Under the pieces are notes generated by a model. That model was not told where the DNA came from, ran no database searches, and saw only the letters and a list, made by a program, of their open reading frames with translations. Positions 46,141-54,688 of a DNA stretch of 64,000 nt are shown piece after piece. The DNA is taken from positions 117,168 to 181,167 of the forward strand of contig JADLBD010000144.1 in NCBI GenBank assembly GCA_020847975.1, given 5' to 3'. Positions within the stretch are counted from its first letter, which is position 1; each line of letters begins with the position of its first letter. Source of the stretch: Bryobacterales bacterium. Its GTDB lineage: Bacteria; Acidobacteriota; Terriglobia; Bryobacterales; Bryobacteraceae. Made by a program: the position numbers and the translations under genes.

Positions 46141-46932
46141 ATGGTGTCACTGCTTCTCCATTGCAGGATTGATGAGAAGGACGCGCTCATCGCCGAGTTG
46201 TACGAGTGCGGCACGACGGGGATTGTCGAAGTGGAGGAACCCGGCGGCGGGTGCACGCTGGACGTGTTTTTCGACACCGCTCCGGATGCCGCAACGGCCC
46301 AGGAGCGCTTCACGCGGTACGCGCCGGAATGGATCAACCACGGCAACCGCGATTACATCCGGGAGTTTCAGGATCACTGGCAGGCGGTGGCCGTGGGCGA
46401 GCGGTTCTGGCTGGCTCCGCCGTGGCATGCGGGGCCGCCGCCGGAGGGGCGGTTGCGCCTTGACTATCAGCCGGGCATGGCGTGCGGCAGCGGCGCGCAT
46501 CCCTGCACGCAGTTGTGCCTCGAAGCGCTGGAAGGCGCTGTGCGGCCGGGCCGCGCGGTGCTCGATGTGGGCGCGGGGTCGGGGATTCTGCTGCTGGCCG
46601 CGGGACTGCTGGGGGCATCGCGGCTTGTTGGCTGCGACATCGACCACGAGTCGATGGAGGTTGCGCGGGAGGCCGTGCCGGGAGCGCTGCTGTTCACCGG
46701 GTCGCTGCGGTCTGTGCGCGATGGGTTGTTCGACGTGGTGATCGCCAACATCAGCTCGATTGCCGCGGAGGAACTCGAGGCCGATCTGCGCCGTGTCTGC
46801 CGCGCGGGGGGCAGCGTCATCGTTTCCGGGTTTCGCGGCAGCGACCTTCCGGAAGGCTACGAAACGGCGCGCCGCACGGATCAGGAGGAGTGGGCTTGTC
46901 TCACGGTTTCGCTGCCGCGAAGTGAGCCGTGA
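46141..46932 (+). CDS. prmA: Ribosomal protein L11 methyltransferase (PrmA)
   Basis: A 263-residue class I methyltransferase. The family mark GMACGSGAHPCTQLCLEAL precedes the SAM-binding LDVGAGSGILLLAAG and CDIDHESMEVAREA, then FDVVIANISS, the NIxxxP-type motif. The N-terminal 120 residues form the L11-binding domain. PrmA trimethylates ribosomal protein L11; here the identity rests on the family pattern and a length near the usual 290. It sits 9 bp after the acyl-CoA ligase gene. The last 32 bp overlap the convergent ceramidase-like gene. Confidence 0.88.
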   Translation: MVSLLLHCRIDEKDALIAELYECGTTGIVEVEEPGGGCTLDVFFDTAPDAATAQERFTRYAPEWINHGNRDYIREFQDHWQAVAVGERFWLAPPWHAGPPPEGRLRLDYQPGMACGSGAHPCTQLCLEALEGAVRPGRAVLDVGAGSGILLLAAGLLGASRLVGCDIDHESMEVAREAVPGALLFTGSLRSVRDGLFDVVIANISSIAAEELEADLRRVCRAGGSVIVSGFRGSDLPEGYETARRTDQEEWACLTVSLPRSEP

Positions 46933-48832
46933 TCTCCTGCTCATCGAGCACCCGCCTGTACACCGCCACCTCACTCACCTTGCCTTCGAACTCTGCGCCT
47001 GCGATGAGGGTTCCGGTGTTTCCCGCCGCCTCGCCCTCGCTCATGAGCTTCGCGTTGCAATAGAGCCTGAGGCGGGTCCCGTCGCGTACGAGCACCGCGT
47101 GCTGCCACTGCCGGAGTGGAACACCAGCGGGTGCCTTCCATGAATCGCCGCCCACGGAAAACACAGTCTGCGTGGGCGCGGCGCTCCAGAACCACAATTC
47201 GACGCTGTAGCTTTGACCCAAGTCGCGCGCGGGAGTGACAATGCGTCCGCCGGCCAGGTAGGCCGCGCGGCTGCCCTCATCAGGGCCGGGAAGGTAGTGG
47301 GCAGCGCTGCCGTCATAGGAGGCAGGCGGTCCTCCCATACTGTCGCGCGCGATGGTGCTCTCCATCTCGTGGAGCCGGAAGTAGGCCGCGGGTTTGGAGG
47401 CGCTCACGGCTCGGGAGTAAGAGCCAACGGCGGCGATGGGCGCACGGCGCTCCTTTTTGCTTACTTTCTCGAGCAGCCGCAGCAGGGCCTCCGTGATCTT
47501 CGGCTCGGCGGTGACTTCGAGACCTGCCGTGCGCGCCGGCCAGGTCGTGTAGCCGCCGAGTTTATGCTGTTCCGGAGGAGGGATGTATCCTTCGGCTCCG
47601 TTGGCGAGTTCGATGTTCATCGTCAGCGGAAAGGGACTGCGCGCCTTGAGCTTCAGTCCGGTGAGCGCGTAGACCTCGTTCGGAATGGCGGTGATGCCGA
47701 AGTCGCCGATCCGGATAGCCTGAAGCCTGAGTTCGCGTTCGGGTTCCTGATGGAGGAAGATCTGCTCGCGCGCGTAGACTTCTGTCTGGTCCTTGGGTTT
47801 GCGAGGACCCATGAGTTCGATGATGGCGCGAGCCCAGCGGAGGCGCTCTTCATCGGGAACGCGGCGCTTCAGCGTGAGGAGGGTCTCTTCCATCGCGAGC
47901 GGGACCCAATCCTGATAGCGCACTTTCTGATATGCCCTCCAAGCTGTCTCGACAACGCCATCGGCGTATTGATCGATGGTGATGTTGCTTTTCGGCTTGC
48001 CGTAATCCATCCACATCTGGTCGCCGCTGGCGCCTTGCGACATCATGCCGATGAAGGTATCCGGCGCCCCGAGCCGGGTGGCAATCTTCTTCGCGAACAA
48101 GCCGTAGTAGTCGGGCGAAACCTGGGTGTCGCCGAAGTAGTGCATGGAGTAGTTGGCGAGCAAGGCCAGAGGCTGCTCTTGCCTGGTCTGGACGGACAGC
48201 ACAGTGAGCGCGGGGTCTACTGGTCCCGATTCCGTTACGGCGTCGGGATTCTCATAGCCGGGATGCATGTTGGCACGAACGGTCAGGTTGCCGAAGGGGT
48301 CTTTGCGCATCTTGTCCCGGCGGAAGATCCAGCGGCGGCAGTGGGTGTGTTCGGTGTCATCCTCCACGGCCCAGCCAATGCGCGCGGGTTGAAGGCTGCG
48401 CGCGGCTGCGGCGATGGCGGCGGCGATCTTTCCGGGTAGATCCGCCGCGTAGTCGAGCTGCATATCGGAGCCGAGGCAGGCCATGGATGCCGGCGCGGTG
48501 TGGGAGTGCGTGGCGGAGACGAGCATGCGTTCCGTGGCGATGCCGGTTTCGAGGCGCGCCATTTCCTTGGCGAGATCGAGAAGTTCGCGCGGCAGCATGC
48601 AACTGTCCACCACGGCGATGGCGATTCTGTTCGAGCCATCGTCGAGAACGAGGGCGCGCGCATGGAGGGGGCCGATGACCTTGTCCGCGGTACGCTCGAG
48701 CATCTGGCAGTTGGTGATGACGGGCAGCACGGAAGGAGTGATGTCGACGCTCGCCGCGCCGGCGCGGAGGGTTCCCGCCTGCGCGAAGGCGGCCTGGGGC
48801 ACGAGCGTCAGGAGACAGAGGAGCCGCAGCAC
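46901..48832 (-). CDS. Exported neutral-ceramidase-like protein with C-terminal LamG domain
   Basis: A 643-residue secreted protein. Signal peptide (RLLCLLTLVPQAAFAQ), then a neutral/alkaline ceramidase-like domain: GAASVDITPSVLPV, HARALVLDDG, VSATHSHTAPASM with metal-binding histidines, and ALLANYSMHYFGDTQVSPDY. It lacks the long, fully typical ceramidase length, so the substrate may differ. From about residue 485 a LamG/concanavalin domain (FRLHEMES, VELWFWSAAP, FEGKVSEVAVYRRVLDEQEI) probably binds a glycan. The start is GTG at 48832, with TACAAT ending 6 nt upstream; an open frame to 48946 adds no signal. Overlaps prmA by 32 bp at the 3' end. Confidence 0.8.
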   Translation of the reverse strand: MLRLLCLLTLVPQAAFAQAGTLRAGAASVDITPSVLPVITNCQMLERTADKVIGPLHARALVLDDGSNRIAIAVVDSCMLPRELLDLAKEMARLETGIATERMLVSATHSHTAPASMACLGSDMQLDYAADLPGKIAAAIAAAARSLQPARIGWAVEDDTEHTHCRRWIFRRDKMRKDPFGNLTVRANMHPGYENPDAVTESGPVDPALTVLSVQTRQEQPLALLANYSMHYFGDTQVSPDYYGLFAKKIATRLGAPDTFIGMMSQGASGDQMWMDYGKPKSNITIDQYADGVVETAWRAYQKVRYQDWVPLAMEETLLTLKRRVPDEERLRWARAIIELMGPRKPKDQTEVYAREQIFLHQEPERELRLQAIRIGDFGITAIPNEVYALTGLKLKARSPFPLTMNIELANGAEGYIPPPEQHKLGGYTTWPARTAGLEVTAEPKITEALLRLLEKVSKKERRAPIAAVGSYSRAVSASKPAAYFRLHEMESTIARDSMGGPPASYDGSAAHYLPGPDEGSRAAYLAGGRIVTPARDLGQSYSVELWFWSAAPTQTVFSVGGDSWKAPAGVPLRQWQHAVLVRDGTRLRLYCNAKLMSEGEAAGNTGTLIAGAEFEGKVSEVAVYRRVLDEQEITAHFAAAKP

Positions 48833-48838
48833 TCTTGC

Positions 48839-48844
48839 ATTGTA
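48839..48844 (-). promoter_or_regulatory. Putative -10 box, leaderless GTG start
   Basis: TACAAT on the minus strand, 6 nt before the GTG at 48832, placed just after the stop of the GT39-type gene. Supports the GTG over the longer frame. Confidence 0.5.
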
Positions 48845-48851
48845 CCGGCGG

Positions 48852-50564
48852 CTACGGCTGGGCTTCGATTTCGTAGACGGCGGCGAGAGGAGCGCGGAAG
48901 AGCAGGCGGTAGGGGGAGGAGGATGCCAGTTTGTTCCAGTCAACAATACCCTTCACGAAAGAGTCGCTATCAAAGTCAGAGCGGGTCAAGAGGGCATAAC
49001 GGATGCCGTGGAGGCGGGCAAAGGCCGGCAGATCGTCGAAGGCGCGAACGACGGCGTCACGGTCCTGACGGTAGAACTCCTTGGGGAAATTGCGCGGGCG
49101 CATAGCCTGAAGTCCGGTGTGAAGGAAGACCGGGACATCGTAATAGGTGAGGACGCGCGCGCCTGGGGGAAGATTCCGCCGCATCCATTGGAAAGCCCGC
49201 TCGCTATCGCCGGACTGCTCGTGAGAGCGCGAGGCAATGGAGGGAAGCAGCGCCAGGTGGCCCACGGCCGCCATGGCTCCGGCCCACAGTATCGCCAGCG
49301 CGAGGAGGGAGGCGATCATGGCGGCGGCGGTCCGCTGCCCGCGGTCCGTGGAACGCCAGACGCTCTGTAGCATGCCCAGCAAGTGCCGCAGTTCCGTGAC
49401 AGCCCCAAGAACAATCACCGGGACGATAGGGATCAGAAACCGCTCGTTGGGCGGATACTGCCAGATGAGCAGTTGCGCGCTGTATCCGGCGGCGAACCAC
49501 TGGTAGAGCCCCATGCCGTATTTCCTGACATAGCGCACGATGCCGGCGATGGCGAATATTCCCACAAGGCGCGCAAAGTTGGCGCCGAGTAGGGGAATTT
49601 CCACGATGTCGGGAACCAGGAGGTTCCCGATGGAGCCGAGGAGGGTGGGAAAATTCCGTTTGCAGAAGGTAAGCCATTCCATGCCGCGCATGTCATGAAG
49701 AAAATCGCTGAGGTAGGAAGTGTAGTAAATGGCCACGGGATCGGCGGAGGGAACCTGGTGACGAATGCTCCATATGTTCCAGGTGGCGGCGGCCACGAAT
49801 AGAGGAGTGAGGAAGCAGGCGAGCAGCCGGAACTTTCGTTGAAAGGCGTACCAGACAGGTCCGGCGGCAAGCAGAGGGAGGACGGAAGACTTGGTGAGAT
49901 ATGCCGCGCCGCCGAGCGCTCCGGCCAGAAGGGCGTTTGCAGGAGACTGCCGGAGGAAGGAACGCTGCGCGGCAAGGATGCAGGCGCCGAGGAGTAGGGA
50001 AACCAGCAGATCCGGCATGATGTTGACGCTGGAAAACACGATGTAGGGATTGAGGGCTGTCCATGCGCAGGCGGCGAGGGCGATGTTGGGCGGACATCGC
50101 CAGGATTGCAGCAGACGCAGCAGGATGTAGAGGAAGGGAGGGAGCATCAGCGCGAGGAGGGCCATCACCCAAGGCATGTTCCGCGGAAAGGCCGGGAATA
50201 GCTTCCATACGCCGGCGAGGAGCAAGGGGAGAAGCGGTGGATACTTCGTTTGGAACGGAGCGCCGGGAAGACTGAGAATGCGATAGCCCTGGCCGGTGGC
50301 GAGGGCCTTGGCGCTGACCCAGTACATGCCGTCGTCGTGAAAGTAGCCGAGGTGATCGAAGCGCCTCATGTTCCATGCGAACAGGGCGGCAGGGAGCAGG
50401 GCCAGCAGCAACACTGCGAATGCGGCCAGGCGGCGTCCCCGTTCCGTTGCGGACTCTGCGGCTCGGGATGTTCCGCGGCGCGTTATGAGCATGGAGAGGC
50501 GGGCGAAAATGGTGGGAGAGCGGCTGACGTCTGTTGGTTGGCGCTGGTATGCCCGCACGTCCAT
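48852..50564 (-). CDS. Glycosyltransferase family 39-like (GT-C) membrane protein
   Basis: A 570-residue polytopic membrane protein with about ten hydrophobic helices. The first loop has FHDDGMYWVSAKALATGQGY, the DD motif expected in GT-C enzymes (PMT/ArnT-type), and TKYPPLLPLLL follows. The C-terminal region (about 420-570) is periplasmic and polar. It would move a sugar from a lipid-linked donor to a protein, lipid or polysaccharide; the acceptor is unknown. It begins at ATG with a weak leader; an ATG 28 codons later would also give an acceptable first TM helix. Same strand as the ceramidase-like gene, 19 bp before it. Confidence 0.82.
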   Translation of the reverse strand: MDVRAYQRQPTDVSRSPTIFARLSMLITRRGTSRAAESATERGRRLAAFAVLLLALLPAALFAWNMRRFDHLGYFHDDGMYWVSAKALATGQGYRILSLPGAPFQTKYPPLLPLLLAGVWKLFPAFPRNMPWVMALLALMLPPFLYILLRLLQSWRCPPNIALAACAWTALNPYIVFSSVNIMPDLLVSLLLGACILAAQRSFLRQSPANALLAGALGGAAYLTKSSVLPLLAAGPVWYAFQRKFRLLACFLTPLFVAAATWNIWSIRHQVPSADPVAIYYTSYLSDFLHDMRGMEWLTFCKRNFPTLLGSIGNLLVPDIVEIPLLGANFARLVGIFAIAGIVRYVRKYGMGLYQWFAAGYSAQLLIWQYPPNERFLIPIVPVIVLGAVTELRHLLGMLQSVWRSTDRGQRTAAAMIASLLALAILWAGAMAAVGHLALLPSIASRSHEQSGDSERAFQWMRRNLPPGARVLTYYDVPVFLHTGLQAMRPRNFPKEFYRQDRDAVVRAFDDLPAFARLHGIRYALLTRSDFDSDSFVKGIVDWNKLASSSPYRLLFRAPLAAVYEIEAQP

Positions 50565-50600
50565 TGGCTATTTATCGGAGTGTGGATAGTGGAACTGTAG

Positions 50601-50647
50601 CAGGAGGCCAGGAGCCAGGAGCCAGGAGGCCAGGAGTCAGGAGTCAG
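50601..50647. repeat. CCAGGAG tandem repeat
   Basis: Six to seven imperfect 7-bp units (CAGGAGG, CCAGGAG, CCAGGAG, CCAGGAGG, CCAGGAG, TCAGGAG, TCAG). Likely a slippage-prone simple repeat in non-coding DNA. Confidence 0.65.
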
Positions 50648-50892
50648 CCCTGCCTCCGGCTGCGCCGGATTGAATAACCTGTGACTTGAAACGCGCGAAG
50701 AGAAGTCACAGGCTAGCCAGAAGTCTCCTGCTTCGGAAGCCTTCAATACGAATTACGGGCGGCGATGGGGATTAGCGGCGCGGGCTGAATTCGGGACTAT
50801 TGAAGGATCGTTGTCGCCAGGCGTCCCAAGTCTGTGTACTGCGCATTCCGGTCCTCTGTCGCCAGGGCTGCCAGGAAGTACTACAAATCGCC

Positions 50893-51066
50893 GGCTACTA
50901 TAAGGTCCCGTCTTTGAAGGGTGTGTGGTATCGAGGACCGTTCGAGCATAACGGGTCAGTAGCCACCCTGGAGGACTGGTTCGACGGCAGCCCGCCTCCG
51001 CGACGACTATGTGCCCACCGGGTGGAAGGGCTTCGGTGTCACGACAAGGGCTGTGAACAGCCACCG
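50893..51066 (+). pseudogene. Decayed C-terminal fragment of a di-heme/c-type cytochrome oxidoreductase
   Basis: One frame reads GYYKVPSLKGVWYRGPFEHNGSVATLEDWFD, a stretch typical of the end of the large c-type cytochrome/thiol-oxidoreductase group. The frame then shifts near 50985 and another continues RLRDDYVPTGWKGFGVTTRAV, the expected next part. No heme motif, start codon or intact frame remains. This is a remnant, not a gene. Confidence 0.68.
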
Positions 51067-51077
51067 CAGAAATACTG

Positions 51078-52508
51078 TCAGGCGGTGCCGCCGACGGTCA
51101 TGCGGTCGATTTTGATGGTGGGGATTCCGACTCCCACGGGGACGCTCTGTCCCTCTTTGCCGCAGACGCCCATGCCCTCGTCGAGTTTGAGGTCGCTGCC
51201 AACCATGCTGACGTATTTGAGGCTTTCGGGTCCGTTGCCGACGAGTGTGGCTCCGCGGACAGGTTTCGTCAGTTTGCCGTCCTCGATGAGGTAGCTTTCG
51301 GTGGCGGAGAAGACGAAGTTGCCGCTGGTGATATCGACCTGGCCGCCGCCGAAGGTGGCGCAGTAGATACCTTTCGGGACGGAGCGGATAATCTCCTCGG
51401 GATCACTCTCGCCGGCGAGCATGAAGGTATTCGTCATGCGCGGCATGGGGATGTGTTTGTAGCTCTCGCGGCGGCCGTTGCCGGTGGTTTCGCCGCCCAT
51501 GATGCGGGTGCTGAGGCGGTCGCGGAGGTAGCCGCGCAGAATCCCTTTTTCGATGAGGACGTTCTGCTGCGTGGGATTGCCCTCGTCATCGACGTTGAGG
51601 GAGCCGCGGCGATTGGCGATGGCGCCGTCGTCGATGACCGTACAGAGCGGGCTGGCCACCAACTGGCCGATGCGGTTGGAGAAGGCCGAGACGCCTTTGC
51701 GGTTGAAGTCCGCCTCGAGCCCGTGTCCCACGGCCTCGTGGAGGAGAATGCCGGGCCAGCCGGGGCCGAGGACGACAGTGGTTTCTCCGGCCGGGGCTTC
51801 CACGGCTCCGAGTTGCACGATGGCCTGGCGGGCCGCCTCGCGGGCGAAGTGCTCGGGAGTCTTCTGGTCGAAAAAGAAGTCGAGGGAGACGCGTCCGCCG
51901 CCGCCGGCGTAGCCCTGTTCGGGATTGCCGTTGTCCTGCTGGGCGAGCACCATGACCCCCATCCGCGCCATGGGCTGGGTATCGAAGCTGAGCGTGCCAT
52001 CGCTGGTGGCGATAAGAACGTGCTTGACGCTGTCGCCATAGCTTGCCTGCACCTGGATAACCCTGCTGTCGTAGGCGCGGGCGGCTTCGTCAGCGCGCTT
52101 GACGAGTTTCACGCGTTCTTCGAGGCTGGTGTCGGCGGGGAGGGTGATCAACTTATAGAGGTCGCGGCGGTTGGCTTCCTCGAAGCCTGTCTTGACGATT
52201 TTTGATGGTCCGCCGGCGATGCAGGCGGCGACATGCGCGGCCTGGAGAATCCTCTCCGGACTGAGATCGTCGCTGTAAGCATAGCCGGTGCGTTCGCCGG
52301 AAATGACCCGAATTCCCACTCCGAGGGTGACGCCTTGGGTGGCGCTTTTGACGATGGATTCCTCGAGGGAAACGGAGGTGGTGGCCAGATATTCGAAATA
52401 CAAGTCGGCATAGTCGCCGCCCGCGGAGAGGGCTTCCGCCAGGTAGCGTTCGAGGTCGCGCCCGGTGATCCCGAATTTGTTGGCGAAAAAGGAATCGCGA
52501 AATGCCAT
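51078..52508 (-). CDS. tldD: TldD family metalloprotease
   Basis: A 476-residue protein with the TldD signature LLHEAVGHGLEADFNRKG (HEAVGH at 257-262, the HExxxH zinc site) and a conserved C-terminal half containing NTFMLAGESDPEEI and GGQVDITSGNFVFSATESY. TldD works with TldE/PmbA as a heterodimer that trims unfolded peptides such as modified-peptide precursors; no PmbA gene is present in the window, so a partner must be elsewhere. No signal peptide is seen, so it is cytoplasmic. Divergent from the FAD oxidoreductase gene (103 bp). Confidence 0.9.
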   Translation of the reverse strand: MAFRDSFFANKFGITGRDLERYLAEALSAGGDYADLYFEYLATTSVSLEESIVKSATQGVTLGVGIRVISGERTGYAYSDDLSPERILQAAHVAACIAGGPSKIVKTGFEEANRRDLYKLITLPADTSLEERVKLVKRADEAARAYDSRVIQVQASYGDSVKHVLIATSDGTLSFDTQPMARMGVMVLAQQDNGNPEQGYAGGGGRVSLDFFFDQKTPEHFAREAARQAIVQLGAVEAPAGETTVVLGPGWPGILLHEAVGHGLEADFNRKGVSAFSNRIGQLVASPLCTVIDDGAIANRRGSLNVDDEGNPTQQNVLIEKGILRGYLRDRLSTRIMGGETTGNGRRESYKHIPMPRMTNTFMLAGESDPEEIIRSVPKGIYCATFGGGQVDITSGNFVFSATESYLIEDGKLTKPVRGATLVGNGPESLKYVSMVGSDLKLDEGMGVCGKEGQSVPVGVGIPTIKIDRMTVGGTA

Positions 52509-52611
52509 AATTCCAGCTTAGCAGCCGCGGCTTGACATGCCGGACCCACCCCGGTTGTGGCGCGGCTGTTTGCTGTGTCATTCTCGATAGACACCGGAGA
52601 GGGCGGTCAAA

Positions 52612-53751
52612 GTGGCGGAACAACAACGCGCGGATGTGGCGATTGTCGGTGGGGGAATCGTCGGACTGGCGCATGCCTGGTATGCGGCGCGAGCCGGGAA
52701 ACGGGTGGTGCTATTCGAGCGCAGCGCGCAGGCGCAGGGGGCGTCGGCACGGAACTACGGGCTGCTGTGGCCGATCGGGCAGCCGGCGGGATTCCTGCTG
52801 CAGATGGCTCTGCGGAGCCGCGAGTTATGGATTGACCTCCTCAACCAGTGTAAGGTGCCCATGTCGGCGACAGGTTCGCTGCATGTGTGCTATCGGGAAG
52901 ATGAAGAGGCGGTGGGGAAGGAGTTCTGCTCGCTCGGACCGGCGCAGGGCTACACGTGCGAGTGGCTGGACCCGCAACATACGCTGGAGAAGTGCAACGC
53001 GCTGCGGCAGAAGAACCTGCGCGGGGCGGTCTACAGTCCGCTGGAAATCACGGTGGATCCGAAGGCGGTGCTGGCGGAGGCGCCGAGGCTGCTGAAGGAA
53101 CGGTACCGGATGGAAATCCGCTACTCCTCGCCGGTGCGGCGTGTCGAGCCTCCGGTGGTGGAAACGTCCTCGGAGGCGTGGCGTGTGGATTCGGCGATCG
53201 TGTGCGCGGGGACGGATTTCGAGACTCTGTTTCCGGGGGAGTTCAAGACGAGCGGGCTGTTGCGGTGCAAGCAGCAGATGATGCGGACGGCGCCGCAGCC
53301 GGACAACTGGAAACTGGGGCCGGCGCTGGCGGCCGGACTGAGCATGCGATTCAACCCTTCGTTCCAGATCTGCCCTTCGCTCGAGGGGCTGAAGAAGCGG
53401 ATTGCGTCAGAGATGCCGAAGTATGACAAGTGGGGAATTCACGCGCTGGTATCGCAGACGCCGCGCGGCGAACTGACGATTGGGGACTCGCACGAGTACG
53501 GGCAGAACACGGATTTTTACGACAAGGCGGAAATCGACGATTTGATTCTCGACTACCTGGACAGCTACACGAGTTTCAATGACCGGACGATCGCGCAGCG
53601 ATGGCAGGGGGAATACGCCTACCATCCGGAGAAGCCGTTCTTTCTGGCGACGCCGATGAAGGGGGTGCTGGCGATCACGGGCGTGGGCGGAGCGGGGATG
53701 ACGCTGTCGCTGGGGCTTGCGGAGCGAATCTGCAAGCGGTTTTTCGAGTAG
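52612..53751 (+). CDS. FAD-dependent oxidoreductase (TIGR03364-like)
   Basis: A 379-residue flavoenzyme. VAIVGGGIVGLAHAWYAARAGKRVVLFER is the dinucleotide-binding GxGxxG fold with the acidic residue that binds ribose. The GASARNYGLLWPIGQPAG motif and GVGGAGMTLSLGLAERI near the C terminus are characteristic of the TIGR03364 group of DAO-fold oxidases. It probably oxidises an amine or amino acid; the substrate is unknown (some relatives occur near aminophosphonate genes, but none is seen here). Starts at GTG after GGAGAGGG. It ends two bases before the convergent phosphoesterase stop. Confidence 0.88.
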   Translation: MAEQQRADVAIVGGGIVGLAHAWYAARAGKRVVLFERSAQAQGASARNYGLLWPIGQPAGFLLQMALRSRELWIDLLNQCKVPMSATGSLHVCYREDEEAVGKEFCSLGPAQGYTCEWLDPQHTLEKCNALRQKNLRGAVYSPLEITVDPKAVLAEAPRLLKERYRMEIRYSSPVRRVEPPVVETSSEAWRVDSAIVCAGTDFETLFPGEFKTSGLLRCKQQMMRTAPQPDNWKLGPALAAGLSMRFNPSFQICPSLEGLKKRIASEMPKYDKWGIHALVSQTPRGELTIGDSHEYGQNTDFYDKAEIDDLILDYLDSYTSFNDRTIAQRWQGEYAYHPEKPFFLATPMKGVLAITGVGGAGMTLSLGLAERICKRFFE

Positions 53752-53752
53752 T

Positions 53753-54661
53753 TTACGTTTCCGGGCGCGCGGTAATGGCGGGATCGCCGGTGTCAAAGTG
53801 CGGTCCGTTTTCGTCCCAATCCTCGGCGCGGAACATGCGCCCCCGGCCGAGCGAGCCGTCGATCTCTTTCACGGTGAGGTAGACGTTGTTCCCTTCGACG
53901 TGGCACCAGACGAAGTGGTAGAAGCAGCCTTGGGCGAAGCCCTCGCCGCGAATCAGCTTGCCGTTCATCGTACCGCCGGAACTGCCCACCTCCATGTAGG
54001 CAATTCCATCGCGCACGATGCGCACGAACTGATGCCCGTGCCCGCTGATGACGTGCGAGACGCCGTAGCGCTTGACAATCTGGTGGAGCGGAAAGTCCGT
54101 GCCGTGCTGTTTGATCATCTCGATCCAGTAAGGACGGTGGAAGAGGACGAACTTCGGGCTGCGGTTACGGTTCGCCTGGAGATCCTGCTCGAGGAAACGC
54201 AACTGCTGGTCGTCTAAATGGGCGGTGCGGCTGTTGTCGAGGACGGTGAAGTGGGCGTCCTGATAGTCGAAGCTGTAGTTGGGCTGGAACTTCGTCTCCC
54301 TGATGTAGACTTTCTCGGAAAACGGCGACCAGATGTCGTGATTGCCGGCGGTGAAGTAGAGGGGGAAGTGCTTGTAGCGTTTCCAGATGGTCTGGAACTC
54401 GCTCCATTGCTGCTCGACGGTGGCATCATCGCGCCTGCCTTCGATGCTGTCGCCGACATTGATCATGAAGTCGGGATGGAGCATGTCGATTTCGCGCAGG
54501 ACGCGGCCGAAGACCTGGGGCTGCGCGCCGCCGGTGCGGTCACCGAGGAAGGCGACATGGAAGTTGTTGGAGGGCTCGGGCACGGCGCGCATGGAGAAGG
54601 CGGCGGCGAAGAGAGCCAGAACGATGGCAGTGACTGCATGACGCTTTGGATTGGTGGACAT
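53753..54661 (-). CDS. Exported metallophosphoesterase
   Basis: A 302-residue calcineurin-like phosphoesterase. After a signal peptide (AVTAIVLALFAAAFSMRA) the five family motifs appear: FLGDRTGG (the first Asp), DFMINVGDSIEGRRDD, TAGNHDIWSP, and later VSHVISGHGHQF with the final histidines. It would hydrolyse phosphate esters using two metal ions in the periplasm; substrate not readable. It has TATAAT ending 8 nt before the ATG. Convergent with the FAD enzyme and 27 bp after the barrel protein stop on the same strand. Confidence 0.88.
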   Translation of the reverse strand: MSTNPKRHAVTAIVLALFAAAFSMRAVPEPSNNFHVAFLGDRTGGAQPQVFGRVLREIDMLHPDFMINVGDSIEGRRDDATVEQQWSEFQTIWKRYKHFPLYFTAGNHDIWSPFSEKVYIRETKFQPNYSFDYQDAHFTVLDNSRTAHLDDQQLRFLEQDLQANRNRSPKFVLFHRPYWIEMIKQHGTDFPLHQIVKRYGVSHVISGHGHQFVRIVRDGIAYMEVGSSGGTMNGKLIRGEGFAQGCFYHFVWCHVEGNNVYLTVKEIDGSLGRGRMFRAEDWDENGPHFDTGDPAITARPET

Positions 54662-54669
54662 CGCATTCC

Positions 54670-54675
54670 ATTATA
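54670..54675 (-). promoter_or_regulatory. Putative -10 box, leaderless start of the phosphoesterase gene
   Basis: Perfect TATAAT on the minus strand, 8 nt before the ATG at 54661. Confidence 0.55.
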
Positions 54676-54688
54676 AAGAGCGTTTTAG

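Larger units (their letters stand above)
50565..51077. other. Non-coding stretch with tandem repeat and gene remnant
   Basis: 513 bp without an intact gene. It holds a 7-bp tandem repeat (50601-50647) and a decayed cytochrome-type fragment (50893-51066). A single DnaA-box-like TGTGGATAG occurs at 50581-50589 but is isolated. The rest shows no recognisable signal. Confidence 0.6.

Noticed and set aside
50581..50589. TGTGGATAG as a DnaA box marking an origin
   Set aside because: A single one-mismatch copy without a cluster or AT-rich unwinding element is not evidence for an origin.
50800..51294. A 164-codon open frame on the + strand
   Set aside because: It mixes a cytochrome remnant with the antisense end of TldD; the remnant itself is annotated as a pseudogene.
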